Shown: in pieces, positions 53,310 through 61,881 of the stretch
How positions within the stretch are numbered: position 1 is the first letter of the stretch
Layout: each line of letters begins with the position of its first letter
Assembly: GCA_903858115.1 (NCBI GenBank)
Contig: CAIOHR010000114.1
Location: forward strand, 186,001 to 250,000
From: an uncultured Pirellula sp.
GTDB taxonomy: Bacteria > Planctomycetota > Planctomycetia > Pirellulales > Pirellulaceae
Direction of reading: 5' to 3'
DNA: 64,000 nt
The notes under the pieces: generated by a model
The model's input: the letters and a program-made list of their open reading frames with translations, nothing else
Told to the model about the DNA's origin: nothing
Databases searched by the model: none
Translations under genes and position numbers: made by a program

Positions 53310-55091
53310 TTATTTTTTGATCTGCAGATCCAAGGAAGACTGTCCGAATTTGCGAGCTTTCATATCTTCGACCGTCAATCGAAGTTTGTAAGCCCCGGGT
53401 GAAATCTGCTGCGGCATGTAGATTTTGTAGACGATAAAGTAGTCGCGACGATGATTTTGGCAAATGTCCGGTTCCATGGGGAGAATTTGCTCCGCGATGA
53501 CTCGCCCTTGCGAATCGACGATTTCATAGCTGCCTTGCAACTGTGTTTCAAAACCATCTCGAACTTGTTCTGCCGCCACATTTTCGAGCTCGCAATAGAG
53601 CAACACTTCTTGGTCAGGAGTGAATTGATATTTTGGAAACTTGGTCAAGACCCCGTACCGTTCGACTTCGGTACAAAAGGCGACGGAACGAACTTCTAGG
53701 TTACTCGCGGCAGCGAGGTGGTTCGTCGCTTCTCTCTGTGAGTTCATGACAAGACTGAGATGTCGCGAACGGACCGGCATAGCATCGGGGTTACTAGCTT
53801 CGTAGAGCGCTTGCATTTGGTGGCGATAGTACTCTTGTTCATGATCTGGCAATCCATCGATCGGACGGAGCGCATCGTCCAGCTTTCGCATGGAGACATA
53901 AAGCAGGCGAAGCGTTAGCTCTTGATGCATGCGAAGATTCTGATCGCTGGACGGCTGATCGTGCATCTGCTTCTCTAACATCTCAATGGCATGAGCCAGG
54001 GGTTGATGCCACTGCGTAAAAACACTGGCTGGGACAGCGTTCTGAGCACCAGGCATTGACGAGGGTGAAGTCGAGGGAAGCTGAGCGTTAGGCAGAACCG
54101 GGCTCGGCATTGCCGATGGGACAATACTCGAAACACCATTGGCCGAAGATGGTATCGCGGTCGGTAGACTCGCGGTTGTCGCAGAAGCTGGCAGGACAGC
54201 CTTGGAGGTATTGAGGGCAGCTGGCAAACCTCCGCCGGCGGACTGTACACCTAAATCGTGATTCGAGTTCGGTTGAGTGGTGGCAATTGCGACACTTGTG
54301 GTTGGCATATTGGGCGGAGGCAGAAGTGTCGATGGAGCACTGCTTGCTGATGGAGTACTGCTTGCTGATGGAGCGCTACTCGCCAAGGCTTGAGGCGGTG
54401 ACGGGGGGCTGGACGCCGATTCCAGGGAATCATCACTGAGTCTGACAGACACGGTCGACTTTGCTGGAGCGATTGTTGACGAACTTCGCAGGTCGGCAAC
54501 CGTTCGCTCTTCGTTATCGTTCAGGCTTACTTTCGTAGCCGTCTTTTGAATTTCACTCAATTCATATAGTTTTGCGGCGGCTAGCTGCCGCTTCATGACA
54601 TCTCGATATTGTTGTGGAAGCCCTTCCAAAGCGCTATCGACATCGATCGTTTGTTCGTTCGTATCGATAATCTCAGGCTGTTCGTCGCTCGTTGATGAGG
54701 TCGCTGCGATCGGCGCTAGACCCGGAAGCTTCGTCGGGGTAACCGCTGGTTTGCGGTTCTTTGATTCGTCCGTACGGGGTGCGTATGCAACAACTTCTGG
54801 GTTTCGATCCGACAATCGACTGCGTTGTACGAGATTAGGTCGTGGTACTTGCGAAGCTTGTGTGTTTGCAGATTGTGCATTAGGCAATGACCAGTCGTCG
54901 TCATCTCCCAACGTTGCCATGGCATCACTGCGTAATCCGAACGCTTGGCACCCGGTGAATGACACCGGAATCGCGCAGCAAGAAGCGATCCAAAGTGCCA
55001 CAACTCCCTTGTTAGCTGACGAGTTAGGTACTCGGCACTTTTTCGAGATGGACAATGAGCCTTGGTGGATTGGATCGTATTCTTTTTTCAC
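53310..55091 (-). CDS. Ser/Ala/Pro-rich lipoprotein, planctomycete type
   Basis: A 593-residue protein with a lipoprotein signal ending SFTGC (C48). A long low-complexity linker follows (about 220-350; SSAPSASSTPSASSAPSTLL). The folded C-terminal domain (about 370-593) has QWHQPLAHAIEMLEKQM, QFTPDQEVLLYCELENVAAE and ISPGAYKLRLTVEDM. It probably sits at the inner membrane or outer envelope. The start is GTG at 55091 with CGGAG 9 bases upstream. ParA lies upstream in the same direction with a 68-base gap, so they may be co-transcribed. Confidence 0.78.
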   Translation of the reverse strand: MKKEYDPIHQGSLSISKKCRVPNSSANKGVVALWIASCCAIPVSFTGCQAFGLRSDAMATLGDDDDWSLPNAQSANTQASQVPRPNLVQRSRLSDRNPEVVAYAPRTDESKNRKPAVTPTKLPGLAPIAATSSTSDEQPEIIDTNEQTIDVDSALEGLPQQYRDVMKRQLAAAKLYELSEIQKTATKVSLNDNEERTVADLRSSSTIAPAKSTVSVRLSDDSLESASSPPSPPQALASSAPSASSTPSASSAPSTLLPPPNMPTTSVAIATTQPNSNHDLGVQSAGGGLPAALNTSKAVLPASATTASLPTAIPSSANGVSSIVPSAMPSPVLPNAQLPSTSPSSMPGAQNAVPASVFTQWHQPLAHAIEMLEKQMHDQPSSDQNLRMHQELTLRLLYVSMRKLDDALRPIDGLPDHEQEYYRHQMQALYEASNPDAMPVRSRHLSLVMNSQREATNHLAAASNLEVRSVAFCTEVERYGVLTKFPKYQFTPDQEVLLYCELENVAAEQVRDGFETQLQGSYEIVDSQGRVIAEQILPMEPDICQNHRRDYFIVYKIYMPQQISPGAYKLRLTVEDMKARKFGQSSLDLQIKK

Positions 55092-55159
55092 GTTATCGCT
55101 CCGCGTCTTTTGGTTTAACGCTTTCGGTAGGCCCTAGTTGGATTGGGTGGGTTGTATCG

Positions 55160-55996
55160 CTATGCAGTAACGACCGCTTTAACATTGGATTTCGAATTCT
55201 TCGGGGTGCCTTCAATAGCCAGAACTTCGTAAGCTAAAGACAGATAGTCTTCGGCACCGTGGCTATTCGATGCGTATTCGAATATCGATTGACCGAAGCT
55301 AGGTGCTTCTGCCAATCGAATGTTGCGACGGATCTTGGTCTGAAAAAATTTAGCCGAAGCCCAAACGGGGCTGTGGGCCGCATTGCGTTGCAAGAACTCT
55401 TCGACGTCGCGACTGACTTCCGCAGCCAGTCGGGTGCTCGATTCATACATGCACAATACGATGCCTTCCAGGTGGAGAGTCGGGTTAAGGCGTTTGGCTA
55501 CGATCTCGATCGTACGAAGCAATTTGCTCAATCCATGCAATGCTAAGAAGTGCGGCTGCAATGGCAAAAAGACTTCATCGACGGCTGTCAGCGCGTTCAG
55601 GGTCAATACGCCCAGTGACGGAGGGCAATCGATGATGACGAAATCAAAATCTTCGGTATCGAGATCCATTTTGTCTTTGAGGATCACTTCACGGCCGACT
55701 TCGCCCGCGAGTTCCATTTCGGCCGCTGCCAGATCGATGTTCGCAGGGACGACGGCTAGATTGGGGGAAATCCATTGGCGCACATCCGAAAGCTGTGCGT
55801 CGCCACACAATAGATCGTAAACACTGGTCTCTTGCTCCCCAACGGTAATTCCGAGGTGGAGGGATGCGTGCGCTTGCGGATCCAAGTCCAGAACGCAAAC
55901 CTTTTTTCCACATTGAGCCAACCCAGCGGCCAAGTTTACAGCAGTGGTCGTCTTGCCAACGCCACCTTTTTGGTTGATGACAGCAATCTTTCGCAT
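55160..55996 (-). CDS. ParA-family ATPase
   Basis: The 278-residue protein has the deviant Walker A KGGVGKTTTAVNLAAGLA, the DLDPQAHASLHLG switch region and DFVIIDCPPSLGVLTLNAL as Walker B. It is a Soj/ParA-type ATPase for chromosome or plasmid segregation or for positioning of cargo. No ParB gene follows; the next gene is a lipoprotein. An orphan ParA/MinD-like positioning role is as likely as chromosome partition. GGAG lies 9 bases before the ATG at 55996. Confidence 0.92.
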   Translation of the reverse strand: MRKIAVINQKGGVGKTTTAVNLAAGLAQCGKKVCVLDLDPQAHASLHLGITVGEQETSVYDLLCGDAQLSDVRQWISPNLAVVPANIDLAAAEMELAGEVGREVILKDKMDLDTEDFDFVIIDCPPSLGVLTLNALTAVDEVFLPLQPHFLALHGLSKLLRTIEIVAKRLNPTLHLEGIVLCMYESSTRLAAEVSRDVEEFLQRNAAHSPVWASAKFFQTKIRRNIRLAEAPSFGQSIFEYASNSHGAEDYLSLAYEVLAIEGTPKNSKSNVKAVVTA

Positions 55997-56156
55997 GATA
56001 CTCACTCCTTCGCACGGGTTCATTCAGTCTTTCGACAGTAGCAAACTTGGAGGAAGTGAATCCAGATCAATCTGTGGCGTTGACAATCCTAGCATTTTCT
56101 AGATTCTTTAAGAATTGAACCAGAACCAAGATCATTGAACCAAGGGACACATTTCC

Positions 56157-56924
56157 GTGAGAACTTTTTTTATTGCTGGCAATTGGAAGATGAACATGCT
56201 TCGAGATAGCTCGATTGCGCTAGTTCATCAGCTAATGGATGGTCTTCATGGCATCAGTGGAGTTGATGTTGCGGTGTGTCCACCCAGCGTTTACTTGCAT
56301 GATGTAGGAGCCGCGATCCGAGGCAGTTCGATCGGGTTGGGTGCACAAAATGTGAATCAAGCAGCCGACGGAGCTTTCACGGGCGAGATCAGTTGCGGGA
56401 TGCTCAAGGATTTGGGATGTAGCTATGTGATTTTGGGTCACAGCGAGCGACGTGCCATCTTCGGCGAAACCGATTCCATGGTGAACGAGAAGCTCAAGGC
56501 TGTTCTCAAAGCTGGCCTCACTCCGATCGTGTGTGTTGGCGAAACACTCGAACAACGCGAAGCGGGCAAAACACAATCCGTCGTCCAAGGCCAATGCATA
56601 GGATCGTTGGCAGGTCTGACGGGCGAAGAGATGGCGGCAACGGTTCTCGCGTACGAACCGGTTTGGGCTATCGGAACCGGCAAAACCGCTACGCCTGCAC
56701 AAGCCGAAGAGGTTCATGCCGACATTCGTGGACTATTGACGAAGCAATTCGGTGCCTCGGTAGCCGAGAAAGTCGTGATTCAATACGGCGGCAGTGTCAA
56801 AGCGGACAATGCCATGGATTTGCTCAGCCAACCCAATATCGATGGGGCACTGGTCGGCGGTGCTTCTCTCAAGTCGGATTCGTTTTTGGCGATTATCCGA
56901 GCGGCTGCCGCAATCAAGAAGTAA
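56157..56924 (+). CDS. tpiA: Triosephosphate isomerase
   Basis: The 255-residue TIM barrel interconverts DHAP and glyceraldehyde 3-phosphate. It has AGNWKMN with the substrate Lys (K11), ILGHSERR with the catalytic His, the signature [15 protein letters not shown] with the catalytic Glu and flexible loop, and YGGSVKADN plus [10 protein letters not shown] for phosphate binding. The start is GTG at 56157, fixed by the conserved N-terminus. secG, the usual neighbour in planctomycetes, is not adjacent. Confidence 0.96.
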   Translation: MRTFFIAGNWKMNMLRDSSIALVHQLMDGLHGISGVDVAVCPPSVYLHDVGAAIRGSSIGLGAQNVNQAADGAFTGEISCGMLKDLGCSYVILGHSERRAIFGETDSMVNEKLKAVLKAGLTPIVCVGETLEQREAGKTQSVVQGQCIGSLAGLTGEEMAATVLAYEPVWAIGTGKTATPAQAEEVHADIRGLLTKQFGASVAEKVVIQYGGSVKADNAMDLLSQPNIDGALVGGASLKSDSFLAIIRAAAAIKK

Positions 56925-57035
56925 GCTTTTCGCTTAGTAATGTAGATTTCTTGGAGATTGGTCATCTATAATTAGGGGATGGCAAAGCGGATCATTGCGA
57001 AACGTTTGCCTCTCTTCAACGTGGATGACAACATC

Positions 57036-58271
57036 ATGCCGATGAAAATATCGTGGACTAGTAGAGCCGCATTGTCCCTACAGGTTTGTTGCATTGGCGG
57101 CGCTGTGCTGCGCGCCGATACGTTGACACTGAAAAACGATGGTATCGTTTCAGGAGCGGTATTGAAGTCAACAGCGGACTCGGTTGTGATCCGAACGAAC
57201 GACGGAATTCTACTACAGTTAGAAAAGACGCAAATTTCGAAACAACGCGTCGATTCGGAATCCGAAAAGGCATATGTCGCATCACTCAAGAATCGTCCCG
57301 ATGATGCAGAGAACAACCGAGCACTTGCCAAGGAGTGTTTGGAGCGAAGTCAAAAAGGGCTTTCCAATGCACACTACGAACGCGTCGTCGAACTAGATCC
57401 ATCGGATGGAACCGCATGGTCTGCGATTGGGTACATCAAGGACGAGCAAACCGGTCAGATGGCGAGACGAGACGCACTCTTGCACCGTCGTGGAATCATG
57501 CGATACACGTACAAAGGGAAATCGGAAAACACCACAATGCATGCGGCTGCCATTGCGGCTAGCAAAGAAAAGGCTGCGAAGCTGCGAGCCGAAACTGCGA
57601 GAAAAGTGGATCTCCATTTCAAGAACCTCAGGTCATCCAACCAAAAGCTCGCGTTTGAAGCTCAAGAGTACTTCAACAGTCTGAAGGATCCGCTTGCTAT
57701 TGGAAAGATCAAGGAACTCCTGGTAGAGAGCGTGCGGAGAAGCGGTAATTGGAGCCAATTTTTCGATATACTGCTACGTATGCCAGGCCAGAGTGCCACC
57801 GGAACCTTTATTGAACTGGCTCTCGATTTGAACATGCCACAAGGAGTGGTCGATGCGTCCCTTGACGCGTTGATGCGGACAGAGACCAGTCGCGACATTG
57901 CCATGGTCGCGTTTCTAGCAAAGCTTCGCCCGGGCACTAAACCGAACATTGCACTGATCGATCGCGCAGGTAACAATCTCGAAGTCTTGGGTGACGAACG
58001 TACGATACCTTCGTTGATTTCCGCATTGCAAACCCCAGTCACAACCACGATCCAAAAGGCACCGAGCAGCGGTGTTGATAGCACGGGTTCTGTGCAGCAG
58101 ACCTTCGGCTCGCAAACCGAAACTCGCACCGGATTGGTCAACCAACCAGGGGTACTAGCTGCCCTTTCCAAGATCACGGGACAGTCGTTTAGTTACAACG
58201 AGATTGCTTGGCGACAGTGGTTCGCATTGACTTACGCAAAGTCTAACCTCGATCTTCGACGATTTGAATAA
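57036..58271 (+). CDS. Secreted helical-repeat protein
   Basis: An approximately 411-residue protein with a signal peptide (after MPMKISWTSRAALSL, cleaved near VLRA) and a beta-rich start (LTLKNDGIVSGAVLKSTADS). A TPR-like part (NNRALAKECLERSQ, VVELDPSDGTAWSAIGYI) is followed by HEAT-like helices. It ends in a region with a Ser/Thr-rich segment and WRQWFALTYAKSNLDLRRF. The frame is open from ATG 56979, but that start has no spaced ribosome-binding site and would bury the signal. The family is known to me only as planctomycete-specific; function unknown. The next gene starts two bases after its stop. Confidence 0.72.
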   Translation: MPMKISWTSRAALSLQVCCIGGAVLRADTLTLKNDGIVSGAVLKSTADSVVIRTNDGILLQLEKTQISKQRVDSESEKAYVASLKNRPDDAENNRALAKECLERSQKGLSNAHYERVVELDPSDGTAWSAIGYIKDEQTGQMARRDALLHRRGIMRYTYKGKSENTTMHAAAIAASKEKAAKLRAETARKVDLHFKNLRSSNQKLAFEAQEYFNSLKDPLAIGKIKELLVESVRRSGNWSQFFDILLRMPGQSATGTFIELALDLNMPQGVVDASLDALMRTETSRDIAMVAFLAKLRPGTKPNIALIDRAGNNLEVLGDERTIPSLISALQTPVTTTIQKAPSSGVDSTGSVQQTFGSQTETRTGLVNQPGVLAALSKITGQSFSYNEIAWRQWFALTYAKSNLDLRRFE

Positions 58272-58273
58272 CG

Positions 58274-59401
58274 ATGGCCACACGCCGACCGGCCACTCCA
58301 CGCATTGCCGTACTGGAGTATCTATGCGGTGGCGGACTCTCTCATTCTGCAACGCCGATGGCTACACTCCGAACCCTTTTTGCAGAGGGGATGGGTATGT
58401 TGGCTGCGATCACATCGGATCTAACAAAGTGCCAAATCGAAGTTACCACTGTCCTCGATCGTACAGTTCTTGAGCAAGCAGAATCACAGCCATATGGTGC
58501 ACACTTTTCTCCACTTTCAGAGCAGGTGAACATCGTCTTCTTAAAGACAAACGACTGGCTGAGCGAATGGCTTTCGGTCGCAGGTAACGTAGATGTTACG
58601 TTGGTTATTGCGCCGGAGATAGACAATGAGTTGCTGCGTGTCGTTGAGCACTTTCGGGCTGCGGGTTGCGATGTGCAGGTTTCATCGAGTTCCTTTATCA
58701 CAAAGACATCGGACAAAGCTGTTTTTTCGAGATCGTTGCCAGCCACTGTGGCACATCCTAAAACTTGGTTAGTTTCCGAAATATTGAACCAAGCAAACGT
58801 GGTTACAAACCTGGATGGGGATACCTCCTCAAGGACAAACGGTTGGGTATTGAAAAGTCGCGATGGAGCGGGTTGCTGCGGCATGTCGTGGTACTCGAAC
58901 GTGGCGGATATGACGAATGCAATCGGAATACGCGACGATGTTCGAAATTCTCCAGATCGTTGGATCCTTCAACCTTGGCTCACTGGCGAACATGCGAGCT
59001 TAGCGGTGTTGTGCGATTCGTCGTGTTCCTTTACCCTTTTGGGAGCCTGTAGTCAACGAATCGATCGAAGTGAACATGTCACCTATCTAGGAGGCTCTGG
59101 ACCGATTCTTCGTCATGACTACAAGATTCTCGAAGAATTTGTGGAACGCATTTTATCGGGTTTATCGGGAGCGAACGGTTGGATCGGAGTCGATTTCTTG
59201 TATCCAGCGCGATGCGTCGGTTCCATCCGCTTGGATGATCTTGTGGTGATGGAGGTAAATCCACGATTGACGACAAGCTATCTCGCGTATCGTCAATGGT
59301 ATGGACCTGAGCTCGCGTTGGGGGTGCTTGGTCTAGCCGAAGATCGCGAATGGAATTACAGTGCTTTGCCGCAGTCGCCCCTAGAATTTACGGTCGATTA
59401 G
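58274..59401 (+). CDS. ATP-grasp enzyme, MfnD-like (H4MPT pathway type)
   Basis: The 375-residue protein begins with IAVLEYLCGGGL, like the EYxTGGG start of tyramine-glutamate ligase MfnD and its methylotroph/planctomycete relatives. The ATP-grasp core includes WVLKSRDGAGCCGMSW and RWILQPWLTGEHASLAV. The metal-binding end reads GWIGVDFLYP and VVMEVNPRLTTSY (E-x-N-P-R). Planctomycetes carry tetrahydromethanopterin C1 genes including such ligases, so a role in that cofactor's synthesis is likely. It starts two bases after the previous stop and is probably co-transcribed. Confidence 0.8.
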   Translation: MATRRPATPRIAVLEYLCGGGLSHSATPMATLRTLFAEGMGMLAAITSDLTKCQIEVTTVLDRTVLEQAESQPYGAHFSPLSEQVNIVFLKTNDWLSEWLSVAGNVDVTLVIAPEIDNELLRVVEHFRAAGCDVQVSSSSFITKTSDKAVFSRSLPATVAHPKTWLVSEILNQANVVTNLDGDTSSRTNGWVLKSRDGAGCCGMSWYSNVADMTNAIGIRDDVRNSPDRWILQPWLTGEHASLAVLCDSSCSFTLLGACSQRIDRSEHVTYLGGSGPILRHDYKILEEFVERILSGLSGANGWIGVDFLYPARCVGSIRLDDLVVMEVNPRLTTSYLAYRQWYGPELALGVLGLAEDREWNYSALPQSPLEFTVD

Positions 59402-59488
59402 TCGTACGCGCTAAAGCATACCGAAGAACTTTGTAAGGAAAACCAAATCGTTTGGTATTCCATAGTCGAAATAACAGGAATCGGATCG

Positions 59489-60289
59489 ATGGACTTTCTT
59501 CAACTCAGTGGCAAACGCGTCGTCGTGTTCGGTGTTGCCAACAAAAAAAGTGTGGCGTTTGCTATCGGCAGAACGCTCGAGCAATCAGGGGCCGTCGTCG
59601 AGTACGTTGTACGAAGCGAAAAGAGACGCGAGGAATTGAGCAAGCTCCTTGCAGGAAAATCCATTTACGTTTGCGATGTGGAGCGTCCCGAAGAGATCGA
59701 TGCGTTGGCAAAGCAATTGACGTTGGTCGAGCAACCAATTGCCGGGGTCGTACATTCGATTGCATTTGCCGACTACAGCGAAGGGATGAAGCCCTTTCAT
59801 GAAACGACGAGAAGGCAATTCTTGCAAGCGATGGATATCTCGTGTTTTTCCTTTATTGCGATTAGCAATGCACTGAAAGGGTTACTGGCACCCGATGCCT
59901 CCGTCGTGACCATCAGCATTTCAACAACTCGCATGGCGAGTGAGAGCTATGGTTTCATGGCACCTGTCAAGGCAGCATTGGACTCGTCGCTCGCGTTCCT
60001 AACCAAATCGTTTAGCCGCTTTTCCCGTATACGATTCAATGCGGTCGGGGCTGGATTGCTCAAGACGAGTGCCTCCGCAGGCATACCAGGGTATGTCGAT
60101 GCATACTTGTACGCAGAAAAAGCGATTCCGCGAGGAGAAGGTGTGTCCACCCAAGAAGTGGCTGATACAGCCGTGTATCTGCTTAGCCCGAGATCGTCTG
60201 GTATTCAATCGCAGACCATCATCGTGGATGCTGCGATGTCAACGAATTACTTTGATCAAGAAATCTTGCAACGCGTCGCCGGAAACTAA
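59489..60289 (+). CDS. fabI: Enoyl-ACP reductase FabI
   Basis: A 266-residue short-chain-dehydrogenase-fold enzyme of fatty acid synthesis. It has the FabI-type nucleotide motif [24 protein letters not shown] near the active site, and the Y-x6-K pair in [15 protein letters not shown] that distinguishes FabI from ordinary SDRs. [18 protein letters not shown] follows. It reduces trans-2-enoyl-ACP with NAD(P)H. It lies 87 bases after the ATP-grasp gene. Confidence 0.9.
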   Translation: MDFLQLSGKRVVVFGVANKKSVAFAIGRTLEQSGAVVEYVVRSEKRREELSKLLAGKSIYVCDVERPEEIDALAKQLTLVEQPIAGVVHSIAFADYSEGMKPFHETTRRQFLQAMDISCFSFIAISNALKGLLAPDASVVTISISTTRMASESYGFMAPVKAALDSSLAFLTKSFSRFSRIRFNAVGAGLLKTSASAGIPGYVDAYLYAEKAIPRGEGVSTQEVADTAVYLLSPRSSGIQSQTIIVDAAMSTNYFDQEILQRVAGN

Positions 60290-60444
60290 ATGCGTTGCGT
60301 TCTTAGCATCAAAAAGCCTACGATCACCGAAAGCGAGCCTAGAATCATCCAGTGAGTTACCGACATGTGCTCAACACTGAACACGACCCCTTTCCAAAAA
60401 CTCTCTAAGCCTCTGGAAACATCATATGAGAATTTTTGCATCAT
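60286..60444 (-). CDS. Small single-helix membrane protein
   Basis: A 52-residue protein, [20 protein letters not shown], then a membrane helix ([19 protein letters not shown]). GAGAAG lies before the ATG at 60444. It converges on fabI with four bases of overlap between the stops. Not recognised, but the composition and ribosome-binding site support a real gene. Confidence 0.55.
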   Translation of the reverse strand: MMQKFSYDVSRGLESFWKGVVFSVEHMSVTHWMILGSLSVIVGFLMLRTQRI

Positions 60445-60752
60445 TATATCTTCTCGACACTTACCAATCTGAATGCCAAAGTTAGCTTCGCTTGGACGCA
60501 CAGCATAAAAACACGACAACGAACGCCTCGTTGACAAACCATAGGTCGTCGGAAGCTTGATACCGTCGAAGTGTCAAGAAAACCTTAGCATTCAACCGCT
60601 ATCGACCGGTTTGTATGGATTTTGACGGATGGTATGCGATTTCTTCCAGATCGGTGTGTGTTTTCCCAAGCTTTCGACCATGCAACCGAACCGGGATTAT
60701 CGAAAGAGGACGAACTTTACTTTCCAAAGCTGCCAACAAAAGCGAAAAAGAG

Positions 60753-61631
60753 ATGAACTGGAACCGCATGTTAATGGGCGTTGTAGGGATTGCGATGGCT
60801 GGTTGTTCAATCGACTACCCTCGATTTGAAGCCCGCGAAGATTTCAAAACATCGGTACCAGTCGACGGCCAATTGGAGCTAGACGTTACGACGTTCAACG
60901 GAAACATTAGCGTTCGCGAAAGTGCTGAAAGTTCTATCGATGTTGTTGCGCACATGAAAGCGAGAGGAAATACTCAGGAGGAGGCCGACGCTGGGCTTGC
61001 ATTTTTGAAACCAACCGTGGAAACCAACGCATCCGGAATCAAGCTGATCGTAAAGAGAAATGCTGAGAGAACCAATTATAGCGATGGCGTAGCTTTTGAA
61101 CTCAGCGTTCCGTCAAAGATGAAACTGATGCTGAAAACAAGCAATGGTGCAGTCGAGTGTTACGATTGCAAAGCGGATCTTGAAATCAAGACATCGAACG
61201 GCGGGATTCGACTTGAGCGATTCCAAGGCTCGGCAGTTGCTAACACTAGCAATGGAAAAATCGAAGTCATCGAGTCCCAAGGAACCATGCTGCTCGATTC
61301 CAGCAATGGGAAAATCAGCTTGAAGTCATGTGCACTCACAGGCGTCAATACGCTCCACACCAGCAATGGGGGCATTCAAGTAGAACTCGTCCCTGGCTCG
61401 GGCATCGGACTAACAGCACAAACATCCAACGGAACGGTTAGCTGCAATGCGTCCAACTCCAAAGTGGAACAATCGAAGAAGTCTCGAATGGAAGGTGTAT
61501 TGTTTGGGCAAGAAGTTGATACAAAAAACATGTTGGATCTCAAAACGTCCAATGGGAACATCAGTATCAGCGAAGCGTCAGGAAAAGAAACGACCTTACC
61601 TGAAACCGCCGAGATTGAATCAGCCCTTTAG
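60753..61631 (+). CDS. DUF4097-like adhesin-type lipoprotein
   Basis: A 292-residue protein with lipobox GIAMAGC (C18). The rest is a right-handed beta-helix-like series of short repeats built on TSNG (KTSNGAVECYDC, IKTSNGGIRLERF, ANTSNGKIEVIES, DSSNGKISLKS, HTSNGGIQVEL, QTSNGTVSC, KTSNGNISISEAS). This is the DUF4097/DUF4098 pattern. It is probably exposed in the envelope. The ATG at 60753 starts the lipoprotein signal; upstream open codons are not needed. The function is unknown. Confidence 0.85.
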   Translation: MNWNRMLMGVVGIAMAGCSIDYPRFEAREDFKTSVPVDGQLELDVTTFNGNISVRESAESSIDVVAHMKARGNTQEEADAGLAFLKPTVETNASGIKLIVKRNAERTNYSDGVAFELSVPSKMKLMLKTSNGAVECYDCKADLEIKTSNGGIRLERFQGSAVANTSNGKIEVIESQGTMLLDSSNGKISLKSCALTGVNTLHTSNGGIQVELVPGSGIGLTAQTSNGTVSCNASNSKVEQSKKSRMEGVLFGQEVDTKNMLDLKTSNGNISISEASGKETTLPETAEIESAL

Positions 61632-61881
61632 CGTGCCGCAACTTCGTGAACACTTGGAATAGTTGTAGAGGAGAAGAAAATCGCGTTTGGAACGTACAAT
61701 CGCCATCTTCGTTTTACAATCCTTCCGAGCGAACTGCGATTTCACGAAAAAAATTCCGCGATTATGAGCCGGAATTCGACTGGTTTCGCCTTTGTATGTT
61801 AGTCCATCTTTCCTGCAATTGGGACTCGTATTAGGATAGCTGTCTTGGGGAACGGAATTTGACACGGCACCAAGGGACAGA